Positions 57,384 to 64,000 of a DNA stretch of 64,000 nt are shown here, one piece after another; position 1 is the stretch's first letter, and each line of letters begins with the position of its first letter. This DNA is from Arbacia lixula (taxonomy: Eukaryota; Echinodermata; Echinoidea; Arbacioida; Arbaciidae). Below the pieces are notes generated by a model. It ran no database searches and had not been told where the DNA came from. It saw nothing but the letters and a program-made list of their open reading frames with translations. The position numbers and the translations under genes are program-made. The stretch is from positions 1,546,655 to 1,610,654 of the forward strand of contig OZ022593.1 of assembly GCA_963669155.1 (NCBI GenBank). The letters are read 5' to 3'.

Positions 57384-58917
57384 CTGGCAAAAAAGACTAA
57401 TATCGACAGTCTGGATGTATGAAAGTACGTCTGTCCTTCGTGTCCTTCCGGATTTATCCCACTTCCGATATTTCACCTCACATTATTGAATTGCGTTGAC
57501 ATTTACTGTCTCTGTTATGAGTATCATTACATCAGAGGGGAAAGGGGGGGGGGGGGGGTCACCAAGACGTTCTTAAGCTAAGAACGACTTTACGCACGAC
57601 TGGAGACCCCTTCTTGTGCTTTATGAGACCCCAATTGTTCCCGTTTTAACAAGGCGGGAGTTTATTTCCAACAGTCCTAATTTAATTTACCAAACCATAA
57701 ACTTTGTATTCAGATAATTGTTAGCAACAAGAATTTTAATAAACATCAGATTTTTACTTTAGCTCATGGGAACCCAAATCATTGAGAATCTCATTTAGCA
57801 CAAGAAAGGGTCTTAAGAGCAGCTTGGTGAAACATCCTCCAGGTTATTTACGCCATATTAGCGGCTGTCTACTTTTTTACCGCCCCCCCCCCCCCTCCAC
57901 CCCACCCCACACCACCACGGGAACACTCTACACCCAAATCGACCCCAACCTCCTTTTCTAATCATTACATACTTGGCAGCGAAAGAACCCATCTGCATAC
58001 TTGTCAGTCAGCTCATTAGTCACCGAGTATGATCAACGGGTCTAAAAAATGCTGAGACTAATAGCCTCCATTATGTTTGTGCAGGCTCTATTGAGATAAA
58101 ACAGGCAAGTAAGGCGCTAGTCTTATCTTACCATGGTTACAGACACAAGTTTTTCTAGAAAGTGTATTGTTGCGCCGACATGGGACAGGTTTCGTTGTAT
58201 TCATTACAAAGATATTTACGATTGAATTATTCAGATCATAATCATCCCAAGGATCGCGAAAACCGTGTGCAAAGTGAATGCAATGAGTAGATGAACATCA
58301 CTTTGCATTTTTGTTCATTACTCGGCCATGCAACGTACATTTCACTTGATTTTTTTCACACAACACCCAGTGGACATATCAGATAACCACACTATACATT
58401 GTAACAAAAAACACCCCTCGCTTCTTGCAGAAAGTTACAACATCCCTTTAAAAGAAGAGATGTCCACCTCACCGCTTAGTTCTTTCAGTATCAATGGCTT
58501 TAAAGTGTGTAGTAATTCAAAGGGGTTTCGAAGGGTTGGAAGTGGAAGGGTTAAACTAAAAACATATGGCATCATGTACCGATAATGAATACCACGTCCT
58601 GCTCCACACAGCCGCCGTTTAGTGATTACAGTTTTATCTCACCTATTGTTCATTCTCGAGCACGACAATCGCAAACATAAAAGTACATTCGTAAGATAAA
58701 AACGTTCCATTCCCTTAGGAGGAAATGTTGTGACTGCCGGCATGGCTGTACCGATAATTAGACAATGCATGTGGACAAATACTTATCTCTGTCGCATTAG
58801 ATGATAGATAGTGGGCGAAAGACGGCTTAAATTTTCAGTTTATCATTACGAGATGACATTTAGAAGTGGGGTTGGCAATATCCTGTCTCAGGGGGATAGA
58901 ATTGAATGTTTCAAGTC
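57384..58917. other. Unique DNA with G/C homopolymers
   Basis: 16 G at 57,544-57,559 and 13 C at 57,883-57,895, then C-rich CCACCCCACCCC. No gene supported. Confidence 0.4.
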
Positions 58918-59078
58918 TGGGCCCTGTTGCATAAACTTACCATTGGTGGTAACTCTGCTATCAATGGCAACTTATATGGAAACATCGAATGTGATTGGCT
59001 GTTGAGCGACTTTACCATGGTAGCTACATTTGATGACAGAGTTACCATTAATGGTAAGTTTTATGCAACGGGGCCCTG
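58918..59078. mobile_element. Short palindromic MITE, about 160 bp
   Basis: GGGCCCTGTTGCATAAACTT on the left mirrors AAGTTTTATGCAACGGGGCCC on the right, split here as AAGTTTTATGCAAC then GGGGCCC. Inner TACCATTGGTGGTAACTCTG also mirrors CAGAGTTACCATTAATGG. Much of the element folds on itself. GGGCCC ends of this kind are common in hAT-like MITEs of marine animals. Confidence 0.85.
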
Positions 59079-59204
59079 ATGTCGTGATAGGAACATCCGA
59101 ATCACGCAGTGTATTATATCTTATAAGCAGTGATTAGAAATGTTTGTTAATGATCTGGGGTGAGGGGGACAAATATGAGCAAAACACATTGTCCAAGGGT
59201 GTTC

Positions 59205-59276
59205 GCACCGGGCAGGGCTTGAACCCAGGATCTCTCTGCGCTCTGCACAAGAGCTCTCACCACTATACCACAGTGC
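59205..59276 (-). tRNA. tRNA-like sequence, His(GTG)-like, probably a pseudogene or SINE head
   Basis: A box TGGTATAGTGG and B box GGTTCAAGCCC on the minus strand. Ends GCACTG and CGGTGC pair over 6 bp (one wobble). The loop TTGTGCA, closed by GCTC/GAGC, reads GTG (His). The T-stem has a mismatch and the D-arm is irregular, and no T-run follows closely, so function is doubtful. Confidence 0.45.
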
Positions 59277-59307
59277 TTTCAGGAGCCTTCGCCCTCGAAT
59301 AAAGAAT

Positions 59308-59321
59308 GGGGGGGGGGGGGG
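59308..59321. repeat. G14 homopolymer
   Basis: Fourteen uninterrupted G on the plus strand, followed by GTGTGC. Confidence 0.9.
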
Positions 59322-59779
59322 TGTGCTTCAAGTACGTATCCTTATTTAGTCGTTACGACATTTATGAATGGTAAAGAAAAAGGCAACACTCAAACGCCTA
59401 GATCCGAGGCTATATAAGCCCCTGTGAATCTAGCTCCTCTGAAGTCGCATGCAGCAACCACTTCCTAAAATTGGCATCTCCATATTAATAACGGCTAATT
59501 TCATTCGCACCGCGTATTCGTTTCATGCTATAGGAACAAAGTACCATGCTTTGTAGGGTCCATGGTACAAGTATAAGTATAAGGTCTACCTTGTCCATTG
59601 AGGTCACCATAGTGTAAGCATTTCCTCTAAAGGAAACACCGTGTTTTCTTAACATTGCTACCTGTCGGACAGACTCTATGGCACCTCTCACGTAGCAAAA
59701 ATTGTAGGCGATTTGGCTGATTAGCGTTTCCCCATTTGGTTGCCGTAAAGTTGCGCTGTTATGAACACTACAAAACAGC

Positions 59780-60070
59780 GTGAAAAGGTAGAAAGCCCTT
59801 TTGTAGGTCAACAAATAAAATTGTTTAGACATAATATTGAAAATGGAAGAACACATTGTTTAAGAACTCCCCTCTATATAACAGCTGAAATTGACTTTAA
59901 GCAAACTTATACTGATAGCTAGATCTTAAAGAGGCATTATGTTGATGACTAGATTTCGGGTGAGTTTTGGAAGGGTCGTCCAAATCTCGGTTCTTGAGCA
60001 GATGGGCACATCTCGATTTTCCGCTCCGTAGTGATGCGTTGAGGCAAGTATTGCACCACGGACCGATGCA
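59780..60070. repeat. Second copy of the 54,092 MITE's left half
   Basis: AAGCCCTTTTGTAGGTCAAC, AATGGAAGAA, AAGAACT.CCCT, GGGTCGTCCAAA and TTTTCCGCTCCGT follow the same order as at 54,105-54,335, with many differences. An older copy in the same orientation. Confidence 0.6.
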
Positions 60071-61016
60071 TAGACTATGATGGAGAGAGAGAGTTTTGAT
60101 ACTGGTAGAGAAAACATAGGTACGTTCTCGGCCCGATGCGTAAAACTTTGGATAAAGTGTTTGAATCATATTTCTCCCTCTCAACTCAGGTGTAATAAAT
60201 GAGTACCTAATTTGCTAAAGCCAGTGTAATAACCGAACGTTTTGAATGGCACTTCATAATTGAAAATTATTATTCTGTTAAATCAACAATAAGCATGATG
60301 TAGCAAGGTTAGAGAGCTCATGTGCAACACATTACATTTATTTTCATTTCCCTGTCAATAAACAAAGGAGAAAAAAGGGAAAAGACCTAGTTCAATGTGG
60401 TTTTGCGGTCGAATTCACATGTCAGGAGGCTTAATATATGTTTTGTGTGATTGACGATCTTTGCCAGAAAGACGGGTCACTCGTACTTTATCTTAATCAC
60501 TTCCTTTTTTCTCTCCCTTTGATGGAAAGGGAAATGGAAATAAGTGTGATGTGCTGCAAATAAGCATTCCAACAATGATACTCAATTAATGTCTTCTTTG
60601 ACTATTTAAGCACTATTCAGGCATATTTGCTCTGGTAATACGCGTCGTTCCCATGGGTCAGTACTCAGTACGGAGTCAGGCGGAGAAGGGATTTAACGGA
60701 AGGCAACAGTCTCATGCCTAACTAATCTGTACAGGAGTTTCGCTTAATCCTGCCCAGAGCCCACACTACTGAGACCACGACCACGTAAATATAGTTGTAT
60801 TCGCTTTAGACTTAAAAATCCCTGTCAATTAATCCTTTAATACGCAAACAAAATAACCAGCGGCGTAAAGAATAAAGCAGAAATTCTAATTTTTAGTCTG
60901 AACTCTTTTGTATGAAAAATGACAAACTTGGTGCTGCTTTGCTATCTTGTGAACTGGCTCATTGTATTCAAAGCTGTTTCTTAAAATGTGTGTATATATG
61001 GCAATTGAAGTTGCCA
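60071..61016. other. Unique DNA, no supported gene
   Basis: Only short patternless frames. Nothing structured apart from AT-rich stretches. Confidence 0.35.
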
Positions 61017-61112
61017 CCGCCCCCCCCCCCCCCCCCCCATCCTTCTCCATCCGCCCCAGCACCCTGTCAAGGCGCAGGGGTGGGGTGGAGTGGGGTGGGG
61101 GCGTGGCGTTAA
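61017..61112. repeat. C19 run facing a G-rich tract
   Basis: Nineteen C at 61,020-61,038, then GGGGTGGGGTGGAGTGGGGTG, divided here as GGGGTGGGGTGG and AGTGGGGTG, ending GGGGGCG. The halves could pair, or the G-rich half form a quadruplex. Confidence 0.8.
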
Positions 61113-61719
61113 AGATAACCCGTGGTATATTCCCTCGTTCCTATACACAGGACGCTGTGAAAACACCCCTTCATCATGTTTATGTTATGTGACCGTATGT
61201 CAGAACCGAACCGATTCATCATGGACGGTGTCGCTAAGCAAAGCACGCAATGTGTTTAGCCGCAATAAATGGCAATGTGGAGAAGTGGTGAGATGGATGG
61301 TGGGACACATCAGGCATCGGGCTTGACCACTGGTCGGTTCTCATCTCAATTCAGGATTAAAAAGATTTTTTGGATCCAGTTTCGTTAATCATTCCACCTC
61401 TGGCATTTGACATCTTTCAGAATACCGTCCCATGACTCTGTCTTATAAAGATTTGCGATTGGTATAAAACGTAACTCTGTACAATAGAGACAGGGGATTG
61501 GACTTGCGATCGATTCAGACCAATCTTAACTCTTTTTAAGATGGGTCCCAGGGTGGTACTCTAAAAAGGAAAGGGTGCTCTAGTTTCCCTTAGCAACACG
61601 ATCACGTGACTGACTATTGGCTTGATCGTTACACGATGCAAATACAATACAGAATGTACAAATACGATAATGAAACACAAATACATAGACAGAAAGACAA
61701 GCAAATACTGCTACACGTA
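61113..61719. other. Unique DNA, no supported gene
   Basis: No splice-flanked coding exon or repeat element was recognised here. Confidence 0.3.
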
Positions 61720-61721
61720 GA

Positions 61722-61773
61722 TACACACACACTCACCAACGCACAACAAACAGACGAACAAACTCACTCACCG

Positions 61774-61804
<31 letters not shown>

Positions 61805-61826
61805 CGCACACACACACACACACATG
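61722..61826. repeat. (CA)n microsatellite
   Basis: ACACACAC runs interrupted by CTCACC, GACGAACAAA and GAGCG. Confidence 0.9.
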
Positions 61827-62199
61827 ATGATATTGATAATATAAATTCATGCGATCACAAAGTGTTGATGATATCATACAAGATTTGATTTGTAATGTGC
61901 TCAGACAACAACCCTGATGCACTTTTGCACTCTTAATACACACATTTTCCATAGAGCAGTACTTTACCTAGCGTATAAAGAGTTTAAGGTAAGGAGTTCG
62001 TAAATGATGGTCATGATTACGAGCCGCATAATCACCGTGATCGTGGTGGAAGCGTTCTACCGTTATCACCGGGTATGGATTTTGTTTCAATCCCATTATT
62101 TTATAATTTTGACACGAGATCTTCCTGGTATCCTGAAATCAACTAAGATTGAGATCATGGTCGTGGTACAACAAACATCCATTCACGATGGGTCCCGAT

Positions 62200-62649
62200 G
62201 GGTTGAAGATGAGTTGGTTTCAATCAAAAGCAGAAACTAAAAAGAAACATATTAGTGAAGGTGTGACGTAAATCCGTCAAAGGATGAGAAGTTATGATCT
62301 TTTGAAATTTAAATTTTGGAGCGTCACGCGCGAGATGCTCTCCCATGTTATGTGCTGGATGATTTCATAAATTGCTCTTTTTTCTGTGTTTGACAACGGA
62401 ATGAATATTTCTCAAAGAGGTATGTGTGTAAAAACGTGTTTCTAATGATGTATCAAATGCAAATGAGAAACTGGATATACACAACATATGGAAGAGCATC
62501 TCGCACGTGACGTCACAAAATCAAAACTGTATAAGCTCATAATTTTCTTATCCTTTGACGGATTTTCATCAGACCTTCACTCATATGTTTCTTTCATGTG
62601 TCAGCTTTTATTAAAACCAACTTATTTAAATGGTGAACTATCCCTTTAA
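62200..62649. mobile_element. Second copy of the TTAA-flanked MITE, left end eroded
   Basis: Matches 53,625-54,096 in order: TTGGTTTCAAT, AACATATTAGTG, CCGTCAAAGGA, TTATGATCTTTT, CCTTTGACGGATTTTC, and right end GGTGAACTATCCCTTTAA. The left TTAAAGG terminus is not recognisable. It lies just downstream of the likely exon at 62,671, within that gene's first intron on the minus strand. Confidence 0.8.
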
Positions 62650-62670
62650 ATAATCCGAGTCGAAACTTAC

Positions 62671-62868
62671 CGGCTTTACACGGGCTCGAGGCGTCTTCTG
62701 AAAGAGCTTTGGTCGTTTCTCCGATAAATGTCGTCAAACTCAGCATGAAGCCAAGAAACGACACCCACAGGACGGCGAATAGATCCATTATTAGACCAGG
62801 TCCGGGATCGATCCACCGGAAACACCCCCCTCAAAGTCTACTCCCTCCTTGGTCCTCACTCCAGTACC
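62671..62868 (-). CDS. Likely exon with start codon and signal peptide of a secreted or membrane protein (partial gene)
   Basis: On the minus strand, TTAATTTCTCTACAG is a good 3' splice site ending at 62,869, so the exon begins at 62,868. It holds about 80 nt of leader, then ATG at 62,788-62,786. The coding part gives 39 residues starting MDLFAVLWVSFLGFMLSLTT, then ALSEDASSPCKA. This is a typical signal peptide: a hydrophobic core at about residues 3-22 and a likely cleavage before the SEDASSPC segment. The exon ends at 62,671 in GCCG, followed by GTAAGT, a consensus donor. The junction is phase 1, common after signal-peptide exons of extracellular proteins. If the acceptor is real, a noncoding exon lies farther right. 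The mature protein is unknown, since downstream exons (leftward) were not securely found. Confidence 0.55.
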
Positions 62869-62913
62869 CTGTAGAGAAATTAAAAAATGTATTTTTGATA
62901 GAAAGTGTATTTT

Positions 62914-63461
62914 GACACCATTACGGTGTGTGCAATGTCAGAATATTGTGTTGGGGACACCACTGCACGCATGTGATAATACATGCACTGATTTACAAAC
63001 CACAAAACGCTGCAACGCCGATGGAAAGTGACCTAGATATCATATTTTTGACGAATTGAACTGCCCAGATAATGGTCAGGGTTAAGGTTAGGTTTATGGT
63101 CAGAGTGATGGTCAGGCTGAAATTACATTTTACATTACATATTTTGGTACAATTCGCGGGATACGGTGGCATATTCGCGTGAAATATTGGGTGCTAATGC
63201 ACTTTTGTATCCCACATTGGATTGCACGCAATGGACACACTGCAATACCGATTTCCATCGGTAGAAAGTGACCTAGAAATCACTTTTTGGACGAAATCAA
63301 CTGCAAATTGTTTTTCTATTAGGGTTTGGGTTAATGATTAGGTTTAGGGTTAGGGTTAGGCTTAAAATTCATAAAATCAGTGGGGAAAAAAGGCATTAGC
63401 GTGAAATATTGTGCATAATCGTATTGCTGTGTATGCACACACACCCGTAGTAGTGGTGTCC
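62914..63461. mobile_element. Candidate inverted-repeat element with TTAGGG-like interior
   Basis: Left GACACCATTACGGTGTGTGCA and the reverse complement of the right end (GGACACCACTACTACGGGTG then TGTGTGCA) are similar inverted ends. Inside are two diverged sub-repeats, each with GGAAAGTGACCTAGA- or TAGAAAGTGACCTAGA-like text, then GACGAA and a TTAGGG/TTAGGTT-rich stretch (63,080-63,115 and 63,320-63,363). Confidence 0.5.
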
Positions 63462-64000
63462 ACAAACTAGGAATCTATTTTTTTTTCTTGCATTGGGAAT
63501 CCCGTCGGGATCAGTAGGGATCCCGCAGTGGTGCCGCTATCAGCATTCTTTGGGTAATTTCAAAAGTGACATAGACCCACGTGATGGCGACAGGATGCCA
63601 ACCAGAACGAGTTCCTGATCACAGCATTTGCCATCGCCTAACAATGTTCTTTTATCATGCGGATAAAATTTCGAAGGGTCCCTTTCAAATGATGTCCGCG
63701 TAGCAAAAGACCATGTTTATAGTATCCTTATCTTCCTCTCATACACACTCTTGTCAGACAAGGTAAAGATATACTGGGCCTTGTATCGTTATGCTTTAAT
63801 CATGTCAGTACCCTAGTGCATATAATGTTGTGAGGTAAATCAATGAGCTTGGAATAACTTGGTACAAAGAGGATTAAATGAAAGGAGTAGAGGTGATAAA
63901 GACGGCATGGACCATCCTCAATGGATTACCGTTCATGCGATGGGGTAAAATCATCTAAAAATCATAAAATCGTTGAAAATTTTGATCCCGGTAATGGCGA
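63462..64000. other. Unique DNA to window edge, no supported gene
   Basis: GGGAATCCCG and GGGATCCCG near 63,500-63,530 are short palindromes. Nothing else stands out. Confidence 0.35.

Overview
This window is animal nuclear DNA. It has no operons or bacterial signals. It carries a Helentron-type rolling-circle transposon, tRNA-like Pol III units, many inverted-repeat (MITE) elements, microsatellites, long G/C homopolymers and a spliced signal-peptide exon. The mix would suit a marine invertebrate, perhaps an echinoderm or other non-vertebrate deuterostome, but the sequence alone does not fix the species.

Layout. (1) Positions 1-7,562 are one giant open frame of a Helentron: a papain-like N-terminal fragment, an OTU protease, Lys-rich repeats, a DUF6570-like Cys region, a HUH/two-Tyr Rep, a Pif1-type helicase and a C-terminal endonuclease. 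The frame is still open at the left edge of the window. (2) Positions 7,563-10,150 hold noncoding DNA with an 864-bp direct tandem duplication and an older relative of its end. (3) Positions 10,150-13,720 are mostly featureless, with microsatellites and one perfectly folding tRNA-like gene with anticodon UCA. (4) Positions 13,718-49,368 are a 35.6-kb array of about 1.6-kb repeats. About two and a half copies lie on the minus strand and nineteen on the plus strand, with heads facing each other across a 306-bp spacer at 17,150-17,455. Units fall into subfamilies called here A1, A2, B, C and D. Each full unit ends in a short hairpin followed by GTCTCGTT. Nearly all carry a tRNA-like Pol III A/B-box module, TGACGTCA palindromes and two CG-alternating blocks. 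Eighteen copies of a separate 30-31 nt hairpin module sit at unit heads. A 6.9-kb block of four units is repeated, apparently without change, 8,621 bp downstream. (5) Positions 49,369-64,000 are mostly unique DNA peppered with MITEs, polypurine and polypyrimidine tracts and G/C homopolymers, plus a likely first coding exon of a secreted protein on the minus strand (62,671-62,868).

How the parts may work together (inference). The array looks like a head-to-tail family of non-autonomous elements with a rolling-circle style 3' hairpin. The neighbouring Helentron is the kind of enzyme that could move such elements, but I found no shared termini, so the link is unproven. The most unusual signal is the hairpin module. 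Two subfamilies keep pairing through different inner stems, and the terminal arm of most array units is a perfect complement of the module's first arm.
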